A DNA stretch of 64,000 nt from Planctomycetota bacterium (GTDB taxonomy: Bacteria > Planctomycetota > UBA1135 > GCA-002686595): NCBI GenBank assembly GCA_002683825.1, contig NYUD01000047.1:22962-86961 (forward strand). Direction: 5' to 3'. Position 1 is the stretch's first letter, and every line of letters starts with the position of its first letter. This document shows positions 16,021-25,179 of this stretch, piece by piece. Both the position numbers and the translations under genes were made by a program. The notes under the pieces are model-generated. The model searched no databases, was not told where the DNA came from, and saw only the letters and a list, made by a program, of their open reading frames with translations.

Positions 16021-17270
16021 TCAGGCTCCGCGACCCGTCCGCGCAACCAGGCGAGAGCCGTTTCACGGCTGGGGTGGTCGCCCGCGAGGCGGTGCTCCTC
16101 CGCGGCATACAAGACGGCGGCGTAGCGCGGGCCGGGCTTCACTCCGAGGGCGATCAGGTCCGCACCGCTCAGCCAGGGCGTGGGAAAGCGCTCCTCTTGG
16201 GTGAGTTGCGCCTCGAAAGCTTCCCAGCGCACGAGCTCTCGCTCGTCGAAGAGCAGTTGCCAGGCGCGTAGCACGTGGATGGCCCGCCGAAAGACCTCGG
16301 AACGCACGAGGCGAATCCTGGCGGCCCGGGACAGCGAGATCTCAGCGAGCGCCTGTTGCAGGCGCAGGGTCAGAGCCCAGGTCGCTTCCAGGGTCCTGGT
16401 CAGCACACGGGAAGGCCGCAGTGCTTCGAGTTCCGCCCGCCCCGGCCCCTCATCCACCGGAAAGAAAAACAGCGCCAAGAACAGCGCCACGCCGACCGGA
16501 GAACCATCGGGGGAATGGCGCTCCACGGCGAGGCAGCGGGCCTCGAGGCTGGGCTTCAGGGCCGGGAACAAACGCTCCAGGGCGCCGCATCGAAGGAGAA
16601 TGTCGAGGGCCCTGGCGGGGCGTTCGCCGTCCCCCATCGATTGCAGCTCCGCCAGCACGCGCTCCGCGCTGACCCCCCTGAGTGCTGCCAGGCCATCCGC
16701 AGCGGCGGCGAGGGTCGCGGGTTCGACGGCCCAGTCGAAGCGCGCGGCGAAGCGAGCCAGGCGCAGGATGCGGAGTCCGTCCTCGGCGAAGCGTTCCATG
16801 GGGTTCCCCACGCAACGCAGGCGTCCGGCTTCGATATCCGCCAACCCCCCCGTGGGGTCGCAGATCTCGTCGGTCAACGGATCCAGAAAGAGGGCATTCG
16901 AGGTGAAGTCGCGACGTCGAGCATCCTCTTCCACGCTGCCCCCCCACTCGACCTGTTGGGGATGGCGGCCGTCCCGGTATTTCCCCTCACGCCGGAAGGT
17001 CGTCACCTCCAGCTCGGTTCCGGACAGGAACACGCGCACCGTTCCGAGGGCCTTGCCGACAGCGTGGGTTTTTTCGAAGAGCTCCTCCACCACCTCCGGG
17101 GGTGCGGCGGACGTGAGGTCCGCATCCTTCGGTATTCTTCCCAGTGCCAGGTCCCGCACCGCCCCCCCCACGATCCAGGCACGAAAGCCCCTTCCGCCCA
17201 GTTTTTGGGCTGCATCGCAGATCGCCCTGCGCCAGGGGTCGGGAAGGTGCTTGATCGAGGGTCGTTGCAT
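16017..17270 (-). CDS. cca: tRNA nucleotidyltransferase / poly(A) polymerase family protein
   Basis: A class II nucleotidyltransferase. IVGGAVRDLALG is followed by KDADLTS with the catalytic carboxylates, then TFRREGKYRDGRHP, RRDFTSNALFLDP and the RNA-binding helix EDGLRILRLARFAARF. At 417 residues it fits CCA-adding enzymes; discrimination from a poly(A) polymerase (pcnB) is not certain from sequence. The ATG at 17270 (MQRPSIKHLPDPW) is preferred over the longer frame, which adds an unlikely N-terminus. Divergent from the small membrane gene at 17342 with 71 bases between. No HD domain is seen. Confidence 0.88.
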   Translation of the reverse strand: MQRPSIKHLPDPWRRAICDAAQKLGGRGFRAWIVGGAVRDLALGRIPKDADLTSAAPPEVVEELFEKTHAVGKALGTVRVFLSGTELEVTTFRREGKYRDGRHPQQVEWGGSVEEDARRRDFTSNALFLDPLTDEICDPTGGLADIEAGRLRCVGNPMERFAEDGLRILRLARFAARFDWAVEPATLAAAADGLAALRGVSAERVLAELQSMGDGERPARALDILLRCGALERLFPALKPSLEARCLAVERHSPDGSPVGVALFLALFFFPVDEGPGRAELEALRPSRVLTRTLEATWALTLRLQQALAEISLSRAARIRLVRSEVFRRAIHVLRAWQLLFDERELVRWEAFEAQLTQEERFPTPWLSGADLIALGVKPGPRYAAVLYAAEEHRLAGDHPSRETALAWLRGRVAEPD

Positions 17271-17341
17271 GGCTCGTATGGTCCCGATCGTAGCCCCACG
17301 CAGGCGACTCTGCGAGATCGCCACCCGTCCCCTCGCCCACG

Positions 17342-17941
17342 ATGCGCTCGACGAACCCGACCCCGCTTCCCCCCCGACGAGCGCTCGGAGGGTTGTCCGT
17401 TCTGGGAGCGGTGTCCCTGATCTCCGTGGTGTCCGTTCTCGTCCTCGTTTCCCTTTCCCGGCTGCGGGGCTTCGCCCTGCACGAAAACGCCCTCGATGCG
17501 CGCGCGACGGTGCGCTATTTGGCCGACGAATTCGCTCTCCTGGGGGAGGAGCACCGCTATCCCCAGGTCGGGCGCTTGCTGGAAAACAGCCGCGAGCTCC
17601 AGCACGCCCTCTCCGACACGGAGGTCCTGGAAGGGGGACGCCTGCTCCGTCGCCACGGCTACCTCTTCGCCCTCGTGCCCAGGCGAAAGATCGAGCGCTC
17701 GGGAGATTCCGTTTCCGACGCGAACTCCGTTCGCATCCTCGAAGCGAATGCGCCGCGGCCGTCGAACGCCTTCGTCGTCCTCGGCTGGCCCTGGCGGCCC
17801 GAACCGACGCCGCTCGTCCTGTGCAAGGTCGCGGGTGAGATCTACTCGCTCAAGAACGCCCAGGCCGAATGGGCCGGGCCTCACCTGGACCCGCAGAGTC
17901 TGCCGCCCCTGGAACTCTGGAGAGTTGCGGGCGGTATGTAG
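17342..17941 (+). CDS. Membrane-anchored hypothetical protein
   Basis: A 199-residue protein. A Pro-rich start precedes one strong transmembrane helix (about 15-40), then a mixed alpha/beta extracytoplasmic domain with DARATVRYLADEFALLGEE, RHGYLFALVPRR and VVLGWPWRPEPTPLV. The order of a single N-terminal helix, amphipathic helix, GYLF strand and a late WPW motif recalls pseudopilin-like or DUF2950-type proteins of planctomycetes, but the PilD cleavage motif is missing, so this is a weak suggestion. Convergent with the HEAT lipoprotein gene, seven bases apart. Confidence 0.55.
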   Translation: MRSTNPTPLPPRRALGGLSVLGAVSLISVVSVLVLVSLSRLRGFALHENALDARATVRYLADEFALLGEEHRYPQVGRLLENSRELQHALSDTEVLEGGRLLRRHGYLFALVPRRKIERSGDSVSDANSVRILEANAPRPSNAFVVLGWPWRPEPTPLVLCKVAGEIYSLKNAQAEWAGPHLDPQSLPPLELWRVAGGM

Positions 17942-17948
17942 CGAGGCC

Positions 17949-19604
17949 TCAATACCAGTGCCAGAGCATGCACTGAAGCGCTTTGCGTACTTCGATGTCC
18001 TCGACCTCGTAGGAGGCTCGCTTGAGCGCCGGTGCCACGATCCAAGAGGGACCGATGCGCACCAGGCGGCTGGCGGTGAAGAGCAGTTCCAGGGGCTCTT
18101 GATCGCCCCGGCCGACGAGTTCGAGCAGCGCTTCGCGCGCCAGTTCATCCCGGGACGAACCGATCGCCTGGATCAGGTCGATGCGCTCGATGGGATCGGT
18201 CGCTGATTCGAGAGCTGCGATCAGCGCCAGGCGGCCCGGCCTGTCGGTATTGCTCGCCTGGATCATCAACCAGTCGTGTGCCCCGAGGCTCTCGATCTCC
18301 TCTTCGAAGTGGGCCATGCCCAATTCATGCAGGAAGATGGAAGCTTCCGCCAGGGGCACGAGCCCCATCGCCTTGTAGGTCGCCGTGCGCTTCTGGAGCG
18401 GGCGATGTTCCTCGAGTCCGTGGCGTTCCAGCAGTCGTTCAAGAACCAGCCTGGCGAAATCCTCGTCCTCCTTCATCGGGGTGCGGATCGCCATGAGGGC
18501 CGCCTGCAGGATGGCCCCGTTTTCGCTCAGCATGGCCAGGGCCCTGGCTCTCGCGTCGGCATGGCGAAGGGCCACCAGGTGCTTGAGAGCCAGTCCCCGC
18601 ACCTGGGGTGACTGATCGTCCATACAGTGAGCGATGCGCTCTGCGACATCATCCAGACCCTCGGCCGTAGCGATGGCATCGAGGGCGAAGATGCGTACGG
18701 TTTCATCCGGATCGTTGTGCGAAGGAGCGTCCAGCTCGTCAAAGAGGCGGGCCTTCCCCAGGACCTGGACGGCCAAGGTGCGCAGATTCTGAGGGGTCTC
18801 GTCGCCGAGCATTTCGCGCAGATAGGCGAGGGCGCGTCGGTCCCCCCCCCCGGCGGCGGGCGCAGCGACATGGATCGCGAGGATCGGATCGAGATCGTCG
18901 AAGAGTGCGGCACAGGCTGCCCGAACCTCGGGGTCTGTGGTTTCGGCGAGCAGCGGCAGGGCGTTGATCCACAGGTCGCGCTGGGACTTTTCGCTCAGCC
19001 ACTTCAGAACCCGTCTCTCCGCCCGCTCTCGATCGGCAAGAAAGATCGCGCGGACGGCGATGCGCCTCAGCTCGGCGGTTTCAAAGCCTTCGATTCGCTC
19101 GAGCAGGATCTCGAAGTCTGCGGGGCGCGCATGCCGTGCCGCAAACCCGATCAGCGCCTGGCGTCGCACGCTCTCCTGAGGGTGCTGGAGGCCTTTCAAA
19201 AGGACCTGATGCGCCTCGTCGGTCAGATTGAAGCCCACCGCATCGATGCCATTCTGCAGGAGCGGCGCGCGCATCGGATCGCTGGCATTGCGATCGACGA
19301 AACGATCCAGCTGTTCGGCAGCATCGCGCCCCAGGGCTCCGAGCTCCTCCTTCGCGCGCTTGAGAGGCTCGGTCTTGCCGTGTTCAAGCTTCGAGATGAG
19401 CAGCGCGACGATGTCCGAGGTGTCGCGGTCGAAAAAGCCGCTGTTGTGGCACGGGACCATGAACTCCATGATCCGGTGATCCGCCAGCAGCAACGCACGA
19501 TGACTCTCGGATTCGTGAGAACTGGCCGAACCGCAGGCCGTCCCGCTCCAGACGATGAGCGACAAGGAAGCGATCAGCCCGATCTCCCCCAGCCCCCCGA
19601 TCAC
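17949..19604 (-). CDS. HEAT-repeat lipoprotein
   Basis: A 551-residue protein. The N-terminal leader ends SGTAC, a lipobox-like site at residue 24. The remainder is an all-helical HEAT array (QESVRRQALIGFAARHARP, DETVRIFALDAIATAEGL, SPQVRGLALKHLVALRHAD). A region near residue 50 with VPCHNSGFFDRD may hold extra cysteines. It starts with GTG overlapping the stop of the TolC-like gene (GTGA), so the two are coupled. It is not closely similar to the two Gly/Pro-rich exported HEAT proteins at the left. It is probably an envelope-anchored scaffold acting with the TolC-like protein; no direct evidence. Confidence 0.75.
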   Translation of the reverse strand: MIGGLGEIGLIASLSLIVWSGTACGSASSHESESHRALLLADHRIMEFMVPCHNSGFFDRDTSDIVALLISKLEHGKTEPLKRAKEELGALGRDAAEQLDRFVDRNASDPMRAPLLQNGIDAVGFNLTDEAHQVLLKGLQHPQESVRRQALIGFAARHARPADFEILLERIEGFETAELRRIAVRAIFLADRERAERRVLKWLSEKSQRDLWINALPLLAETTDPEVRAACAALFDDLDPILAIHVAAPAAGGGDRRALAYLREMLGDETPQNLRTLAVQVLGKARLFDELDAPSHNDPDETVRIFALDAIATAEGLDDVAERIAHCMDDQSPQVRGLALKHLVALRHADARARALAMLSENGAILQAALMAIRTPMKEDEDFARLVLERLLERHGLEEHRPLQKRTATYKAMGLVPLAEASIFLHELGMAHFEEEIESLGAHDWLMIQASNTDRPGRLALIAALESATDPIERIDLIQAIGSSRDELAREALLELVGRGDQEPLELLFTASRLVRIGPSWIVAPALKRASYEVEDIEVRKALQCMLWHWY

Positions 19605-21190
19605 TCCTTCGAGTCCCCAGGGTCCGCTTCGCGGGCGGTCTTCATGTCCAGCTGCCCCTCCGCGTATTCGAGTTTGACCAGGGCCTTCGCAAAGGCCGCC
19701 CTTGCCGCGACCTCTACGGAGAGTGCGGAAGCGAGATCCTCCTGGAACTGCAAGACCTGGAACGTCGTCGAACTGCCCACACGCTGACGGGACTTTTCCG
19801 CTTCGAGCTGACGCTGGGCCAGGCTGCGACTCTTGACGGCGGCGTTGACGGATTCGCCCAGATAGCTGATGTCGCGCACCGCGGCCCGTACTTCGGCCAG
19901 GACGTCCAGTTCCGTGGAATCGTAGCTGAGGCGGGCGGAACGCAGACCCGCACGCGAGGAACGTAGACGGTTACGCGCCGCCCGCCGAAAGACCGGCATT
20001 CTGAAGGTGAGTGCGACGCCTTGCCGTGGAAAATCGAAGGATGAGGCGGTGTCGAAGGCCTCGGCTGGATCGGAATCGAAGCCGACACCGGTCATGTTGG
20101 CGCTGAGGTCCAGGGAGGGCAGCCAATCGGAACGGGCTTGCGTCACGCCGATCTCCGCCGCGTCGATGTCCAGCCTCCGCTGTGCCAACTCGGGGCGATG
20201 CTCCTCGGCCAGGTGCAGGGAAGCGCGCCAATCAGGAACATCCACGGAGACTTCCTGGGGCAGCTTCGTCAGGGGATGGATCGGCCAATCCCACTGGTCG
20301 AGCAGCTCTTCCGTATCGTCCTCCGCAGAGCGGCTCAGGATGCGCCGCAGATTGTCTTCCGCCGTACGCAGGTTGAACTTCGCCTGCAAGAGCAGCTGGT
20401 CCTGCTGGGCGACGTTGGTTTCCGACTGCAGGACATCGACCTCGGTTCCCACGCCGACCTCCAGCCGCTTCTCATCCTGATCCAGCTGTCGCTGTCCGAG
20501 ATCGACGGCGATGTCGCGCACCCCCAGCTCCTCGATCGTACTCACAAGGTCCCAGTAGGTGTTGGAGACATCGAGCAGCACACGCTGGCGCATCTGACGT
20601 TCCCGCTGGCGCTGGATCTCGAAATTCAGTTCCGCCAGGCGCTGGTTTGTGGTCGCGAAACGCTGCCAGGCGCCCTTCAAGAGCGGCTGGGTCAGGGCGA
20701 CGGTAATGACGTCGGTCGTAGAGACGTCGAAGGCGGCGAAGCTGTTGTTGGTTTCGTCGTTCGAATGGGACAGCGTCAGGTCGAGAAAGCCACCTGTGGT
20801 GAACGGAATGTTGAGGCCGGTCGTGTAGCCGAGGGAGTCGTTGCGGACCACGGCGCCGCCCGACAGGCTGCCGGTGGCCTGGGACTCGGAGGTGTCGTAG
20901 GAAGCGGTCAGTGAGTACACCGGATCGAAGGCACCCCAACTTCCGAGGGCTTCATAGTGGGCGGACTCGGTCGAGAGTGCTTCGATTTGAAGTGCCAGGT
21001 TGTTTCTAAGTGCGATGCGCATGGCGTCTTCGAGGGTGAGTTCGAAAACGCGAATCTCTTCCCCATCGCCCTGCGTTGTCGTTTCCTGGGGCGCTGGATC
21101 CTGCGCGCTCTCGGGAAACGCTAGCGCGAGGGCGAAGAGCGGTAACGCCGCGACTCGGCGTGTGCTTGAGGGCAGGCAAAAAGAGAACAT
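19601..21190 (-). CDS. TolC-like outer membrane efflux protein
   Basis: A 529-residue protein with a signal peptide (VAALPLFALALAFPESAQ). Two OEP repeats make up the body: LTLEDAMRIALRNNLALQIE at about 50-70 and long coiled-coil helices, including ELNFEIQRQRERQMRQRVLL, LQSETNVAQQDQLLLQAKFN and RRLDIDAAEIGVTQARSDWL. This is the trimeric outer-membrane channel of type I secretion or RND/ABC efflux systems. No inner-membrane pump or adaptor gene is adjacent; the upstream genes are an ECF sigma factor and a putative anti-sigma, and the downstream gene is a HEAT lipoprotein. Confidence 0.9.
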   Translation of the reverse strand: MFSFCLPSSTRRVAALPLFALALAFPESAQDPAPQETTTQGDGEEIRVFELTLEDAMRIALRNNLALQIEALSTESAHYEALGSWGAFDPVYSLTASYDTSESQATGSLSGGAVVRNDSLGYTTGLNIPFTTGGFLDLTLSHSNDETNNSFAAFDVSTTDVITVALTQPLLKGAWQRFATTNQRLAELNFEIQRQRERQMRQRVLLDVSNTYWDLVSTIEELGVRDIAVDLGQRQLDQDEKRLEVGVGTEVDVLQSETNVAQQDQLLLQAKFNLRTAEDNLRRILSRSAEDDTEELLDQWDWPIHPLTKLPQEVSVDVPDWRASLHLAEEHRPELAQRRLDIDAAEIGVTQARSDWLPSLDLSANMTGVGFDSDPAEAFDTASSFDFPRQGVALTFRMPVFRRAARNRLRSSRAGLRSARLSYDSTELDVLAEVRAAVRDISYLGESVNAAVKSRSLAQRQLEAEKSRQRVGSSTTFQVLQFQEDLASALSVEVAARAAFAKALVKLEYAEGQLDMKTAREADPGDSKE

Positions 21191-21276
21191 GGCCGCGAGA
21201 GGATAGTGGAGCCCCTGAAATGAGGGAACCGCCGGTTCGCCTAGGATGGTTTAAGATCCGTCGCAGCTCGTCGAAA

Positions 21277-22302
21277 TCACTGTCTCCAGGGGTCGAGCCA
21301 AGGAGCCCGTACCTCGGGCCGATTCTCTAGGGTTTCGTCGAGCGCACGCCCCCAATCGCCCCGGAAGGGCAGCGGAGCGGTCTCCGGATCGAATCCCGGG
21401 GGCGCCTCCCACAGGCCGTAGGCGCACGCGCGCTCCAGTGCGCCCTCGAGCAAGAAAACGAGACTCGAGGTGGGCTCCGACCCGTTTTCCTGCCTTCCGA
21501 ATGAGCCCATGGCGAGCCGTCCCAGCAGGGGGGCCAGGGCCGCCGGCTGCTCCGTTCTCAGCACATACCCGTCCAGGAGTACCTCGGCCCACAGCACCTG
21601 CTGAAGCGTGTCCACAGCCTCCAGACCCTCCGATTTCCCCACCCAATCCGCATAGCCCCCCCCGAGACCATGGCTACGCTCGGCGAGCAGGCGGATTTCC
21701 AGGGGAGCAGTTTCCAGTTCGTCGGCAGAGGGAACTGCCAGCGGTCGGGTCCTGCTCAGGACGTAGCGGGCGCGTCTGAGGGCGTTCTCGATGCTCGCGG
21801 AAGCGGGACTCTCTAACCCTTCCACGACCACTTCCGCAACGAGGGCCGGGGTTTCTACTTCTTCGAGCTCCTCGAACGGCACTGGAGCCGGCTCGAAGCC
21901 CAGCCGGAGCGGTCGCACAAATTCGAGGATCTCCGTTCCGAAGAAGGGCAGGGCCAGGAGATGGACCACCAGGCTGGCGGCGACCCAGCGCAGCGCGGTC
22001 GAATGCGCGAAGCGACCGACGACGAAGCGCCGGAGCAGCCGCCACTCACCGCGCCAGGTCAGGTCCTCGCGCGTGGTCGCCGCCAGAATGCGGTCGACCA
22101 GAAGGCGTTCCCGCACCGGATTCGGCGCATTTTCGGCGTCGGCCTCCGCCCGCACACGTCGCGCCCGGACCAGCAGCTCTTCGGTTTCGCACGCGGCCTC
22201 TTTCAGGTCCGTGTCGGAGCGGAGCAGGGCCAGCTCGTCACCGTGTTCGCCGCCGGTATCCGCGAGCAGTTCGATCAAGCGCTGTTCGCGTGCGTTCTTC
22301 AA
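21277..22302 (-). CDS. Putative anti-sigma factor, single membrane span
   Basis: A 341-residue protein. A helical cytoplasmic-type N-terminus (about 1-100) is rich in charge, one transmembrane helix lies near 112-128 (LRWVAASLVVHLLALPFFG), and the rest is probably periplasmic, without a known domain. It starts with TTG overlapping the sigma-factor stop (TTGA), which fixes the start; the upstream frame is shadow sequence. Position and topology suggest it controls the ECF sigma factor. It lacks the zinc motif HxxxCxxC of ZAS anti-sigmas, so the assignment rests on context. The adjacent tolC-like gene could be a regulatory target. Confidence 0.6.
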   Translation of the reverse strand: MKNAREQRLIELLADTGGEHGDELALLRSDTDLKEAACETEELLVRARRVRAEADAENAPNPVRERLLVDRILAATTREDLTWRGEWRLLRRFVVGRFAHSTALRWVAASLVVHLLALPFFGTEILEFVRPLRLGFEPAPVPFEELEEVETPALVAEVVVEGLESPASASIENALRRARYVLSRTRPLAVPSADELETAPLEIRLLAERSHGLGGGYADWVGKSEGLEAVDTLQQVLWAEVLLDGYVLRTEQPAALAPLLGRLAMGSFGRQENGSEPTSSLVFLLEGALERACAYGLWEAPPGFDPETAPLPFRGDWGRALDETLENRPEVRAPWLDPWRQ

Positions 22303-22934
22303 ACGTCGCGCTCCTCTCCGGTGCCTGCGCGATCGGGGTTGAGGATTGCACGCAGCTTGCGCACCGCGTGGAACATACGCGACTTCACCGTGCCCACCGG
22401 AATCTCCAGGATCGAAGCGATCTCGGGGTAGGAGAGCTCCTCCAGTACCGCGAACTCGAAAACCCGCCGGTGGGATCGGCCGAGTTCGGCGACGGCCGCC
22501 CGCAGCCGCAGATCCTGCTCCCCCAGGGAGGCCTGGGCGAGGGGGTCCCGAAGCGGTCGCGGACCGCCGCCCCACCCGGAGGAGATCTCCTCCACGCGGC
22601 CATCCGGCCGCGTGGCCTCCCCTAGCCCCTCACTACCGAAGGAGAGCTCCCGGGGACGGGCGCCCTGGTGTCGACGCTGGTCGATCCACACGTTGCGGGC
22701 CACCCGAAAGCAGAAAGCGCCGAAGCGTTCCCGGGGTGCGTAGTGGTGGGCTCCTGCGTGAAGTTTCAGAAAGGTCTCCTGGGTCAGGTCCTCGGCGCGG
22801 TGAAAGCCCGCCCCGAGTCGGCGGAAGAACAGGAATAAGGTCCGTGTGTGGGAGCGAACGAAATCCTCGAAGGGGCCCGGATCGCCTTGCCGAAGGGCGA
22901 CCAGGGGGTCCTGGGAGAGATCCCAGTTCGCCAT
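22299..22934 (-). CDS. ECF-family RNA polymerase sigma factor
   Basis: A 211-residue protein. Region 2 runs from about residue 20 (FEDFVRSHTRTLFLFFRRLG, then AEDLTQETFLKLHAG, then FCFRVARNVWIDQRR). A Gly-rich linker at about 100-125 is longer than usual. Region 4 holds the helix-turn-helix (LSYPEIASILEIPVGTVKSR, then MFHAVRKLRAIL). It directs transcription of a small regulon, often envelope stress. It is followed by an overlapping membrane gene, then the TolC-like and HEAT lipoprotein genes, which may be its own targets. Confidence 0.9.
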   Translation of the reverse strand: MANWDLSQDPLVALRQGDPGPFEDFVRSHTRTLFLFFRRLGAGFHRAEDLTQETFLKLHAGAHHYAPRERFGAFCFRVARNVWIDQRRHQGARPRELSFGSEGLGEATRPDGRVEEISSGWGGGPRPLRDPLAQASLGEQDLRLRAAVAELGRSHRRVFEFAVLEELSYPEIASILEIPVGTVKSRMFHAVRKLRAILNPDRAGTGEERDV

Positions 22935-22992
22935 CAGGCAAAATCCCCAACGCAGGCCAGGGGAATGGGTTCAGCCCGTTTCGAGTTTCCTC

Positions 22993-23553
22993 TCAAGGGG
23001 ACTGTTCTTCCGGAGGGCTGGCGTCGTCGAAGGGGGTCGGCCGAAGCCCCGGTGTCCCGGCCACGGATCGACAGGCGCTTTCCAGCCGCCCCTGGCGGGT
23101 TCGGTCTCCCCCCGACGCAGCCCCGATGACCCGAACCGCCAGCCGTCGCTCCGTGGGCCCCCGGTGCCACAGGCAGAGCTCGAGGTGAGGGGTGGGCAGG
23201 AACTGCGCCACCCGATCCCCCCATTCGACGGCCGCCACGCCGACGCCGTCGAGAAACTCTCCGGCCCCCTCGCCGAGGAGTGCCGCTTCCCGTCCGCGCA
23301 TCCAGGCGTCGAAGTGGTAGAGCGGCACCCTTCCCTCGTATTCGTTCATCAGTGTAAAGCTCGGCGACCCCACGGGTTGGTGGATCCCCAGACCGAGAGC
23401 CAAACCACGGACCAGGGCCGTCTTGCCCGAGCCCAGCTCCCCTACCAGGGAGATCAGGCAGCCCGCTCCGAGCTCGGCGCCGATGCGCTCCCCCACGGCT
23501 TCGGTGACCGCCACCGAAGGGCTAGCGAAACAGGGCTGATTATCCCTGGCCAT
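22993..23553 (-). CDS. tsaE: tRNA threonylcarbamoyladenosine biosynthesis ATPase TsaE
   Basis: The ATPase that assists TsaB-TsaD in making t6A37 on ANN-decoding tRNAs. The Walker A motif is GELGSGKT near 38-45. Further family motifs are GSPSFTLMNEY, YHFDAW and VEWGDRV. At 186 residues it is slightly long, the extra being a Pro/Arg-rich C-terminal tail. The start overlaps the end of thiL by 14 bases, placing it at the end of the thiE-thiL-tsaE run. Confidence 0.92.
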   Translation of the reverse strand: MARDNQPCFASPSVAVTEAVGERIGAELGAGCLISLVGELGSGKTALVRGLALGLGIHQPVGSPSFTLMNEYEGRVPLYHFDAWMRGREAALLGEGAGEFLDGVGVAAVEWGDRVAQFLPTPHLELCLWHRGPTERRLAVRVIGAASGGDRTRQGRLESACRSVAGTPGLRPTPFDDASPPEEQSP

Positions 23554-24493
23554 GGATCCACCCTTCCCTACCCGAGAAGCGACGAGGTTCTACGTCCCCT
23601 TCTCCCAAGAACCACAGCCCCTCCCCGGAAACGACCTGTCCGATGACACGAAGGCCCCCGAAACGACGCTGCAGACCCGGGCCCTCGCGTCCCCAGACGC
23701 TCTTTGGGAGGGCCGCCAGGAGCTCGTGATCCTCACCGTCGTTGAGCGCGTGTTCGAGCGGGGGGAGTCCGCTGGATCTCGCCAGGCGTCGTGCGTCGGC
23801 ATGTATCGGAACCCTCGCGCAGTCCAGGTCGATACGCCGTTCGGATGCGCGTGCGATACGCGAGAGGTCGAGAGCGAGTCCGTCCGAGACGTCCATCAGG
23901 GTGCGGGCTCCCGCATCGAAGAGGGCGCGGCCCAGGAGCACCCGAGGTTCGATACGCAGGTGCCGTCCAAGGGGGCTGCCCCCCACCGGACCGCTGAGCA
24001 GCACGACGTCTCCCGCCCGCGCACGATCCCGGCCGGGCGGTTTGCGCCTGCCCGCAAGCACGCCGAGGGCAGCGACCGAAACGACCAGCGGGCCCCGCGT
24101 TTGCGCTAGATCCCCACACACCAGTTCGGCACGGAAGCGCTGGCCCATCTCGGCGCAACCCCGGATCAGGGCCCGCAGGTAGGCCTCGGAAACGGACGGC
24201 GGCGCAGCGACGCAAAGTGCAAGCGCGTAGGGCCGAGCCGCGGTAGCGGCCAGGTCCGACAGGGCGCGGGCCGCAGCCTTGCTCCCCACGCGGCGCCCGG
24301 GGGTGGCGAGCTCGAAGTGAACCCCCTCGATCGTCTGGTCCGAAGAAAACGTGGGGCGTCCGTGAAAGGGGCGCAGGCACGCGGCGTCGTGCATGGGAGA
24401 GCCGGCCAGGATGGGCTGCGTGCCGGAACGGCGGGCCAGCCAGGCGTGCAGGCGCGCTTCCGACCAACCGCCGACGGGTTTGCGGGGGGACAC
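23540..24493 (-). CDS. thiL: Thiamine-monophosphate kinase
   Basis: Phosphorylates thiamine monophosphate to thiamine diphosphate with ATP. Motifs of the PurM/ThiL fold are present: FSSDQTIEGVHFEL, KAAARALSDLAA, ELVCGDLAQ, LMDVSDGLALDLSRIA and NDGEDHELL. The start is uncertain because the 5' end overlaps or abuts the thiE-like stop. GTG at 24493 has GGAG eight bases upstream and is preferred (317 residues); GTG at 24502 or TTG at 24499 are alternatives. The longer frame upstream is shadow. It overlaps tsaE at its 3' end. Confidence 0.88.
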   Translation of the reverse strand: MSPRKPVGGWSEARLHAWLARRSGTQPILAGSPMHDAACLRPFHGRPTFSSDQTIEGVHFELATPGRRVGSKAAARALSDLAATAARPYALALCVAAPPSVSEAYLRALIRGCAEMGQRFRAELVCGDLAQTRGPLVVSVAALGVLAGRRKPPGRDRARAGDVVLLSGPVGGSPLGRHLRIEPRVLLGRALFDAGARTLMDVSDGLALDLSRIARASERRIDLDCARVPIHADARRLARSSGLPPLEHALNDGEDHELLAALPKSVWGREGPGLQRRFGGLRVIGQVVSGEGLWFLGEGDVEPRRFSGREGWIHGQG

Positions 24494-24495
24494 GC

Positions 24496-25155
24496 TCAAC
24501 ACTCCAGGTCGTCGAGGTAGGGGACGACGGCGCCGGGCGGATCTTCCGCTCCCAGAATGCCCGACAGCACCGCGACGCCCTGAGCTCCGGCCCGGAGCGC
24601 TCTGTGACCGTCCTCGGGGCGCAAGCCTCCCAAGGCGAAGGTCGGCCGATCCGTACTCTCGACGAAGCGCCGCAAGCCCTCCCAACCCACCGGTTCCATG
24701 GCCGACTTGAATCCCGTCTTGCCGGGTTTTCGAACGGGCGAATGGAACAGGTAGTCGCACATCTCGAAGGCACCTGGAACGTCGTGGCGGTGGGAGGAGA
24801 ACCCCAGAAGCCGCCTCTCCCCGATGCAGGCCCGACCCATCGTAGGGTGCAGCGAACGCCAACCCAGATGCAGCGCCTCACAATCTCCCAGAAGCCCTAG
24901 GTGAATGCGATCGTGAACGGCCAGCCAGAGCCCGGTGCCGGTGCGTTCGCGAACCTCGAGGACGGCTTCGAGGAGTCCCCAAAAGAGGCGGTCCTCCAGG
25001 GCAGCCTCGCGCAGCAGCAGTCCCGGCAGTCCCGCGTCGAGGCAGCGCTCGATGGAATCCAGGAGGCGCGGGATCTGGGGCTCGCTGATCGCCCCGGGCG
25101 TCAAGGCGACCAGACGCGGCAGGTGCGACGAACGATTCGGGTCTGTCGCTGCCAT
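24496..25155 (-). CDS. Thiamine-phosphate synthase-like (ThiE/TenI) protein
   Basis: A 219-residue TIM-barrel protein of the ThiE/TenI superfamily, with VHDRIHLGLLG, EALHLGWRSL, CDYLFHSPVRKPGKTG, FALGGLRPEDGHRALRAGA and GVAVLSGILG. In ThiE the barrel strand near residue 46 reads LQLRxK and binds HMP-PP; here it is LLLREAAL (46-53), so the Gln and Lys are missing, and the later GQxD is LGWRS. It may therefore be a TenI-like regulator or isomerase, or a diverged ThiE. Its place directly before thiL supports a thiamine role. Confidence 0.72.
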   Translation of the reverse strand: MAATDPNRSSHLPRLVALTPGAISEPQIPRLLDSIERCLDAGLPGLLLREAALEDRLFWGLLEAVLEVRERTGTGLWLAVHDRIHLGLLGDCEALHLGWRSLHPTMGRACIGERRLLGFSSHRHDVPGAFEMCDYLFHSPVRKPGKTGFKSAMEPVGWEGLRRFVESTDRPTFALGGLRPEDGHRALRAGAQGVAVLSGILGAEDPPGAVVPYLDDLEC

Positions 25156-25179
25156 GGGCGTATGAGGGCCTGTCGCACT

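Noticed and set aside
16180..17838. 552-codon plus-strand frame
   Set aside because: Ser/Arg-rich composition, antisense to cca with intact catalytic motifs.
22302..22575. N-terminal extension of the putative anti-sigma
   Set aside because: It lies antisense-free but out of frame within the sigma-factor gene and is Arg/Pro-rich; the TTGA overlap start is better.
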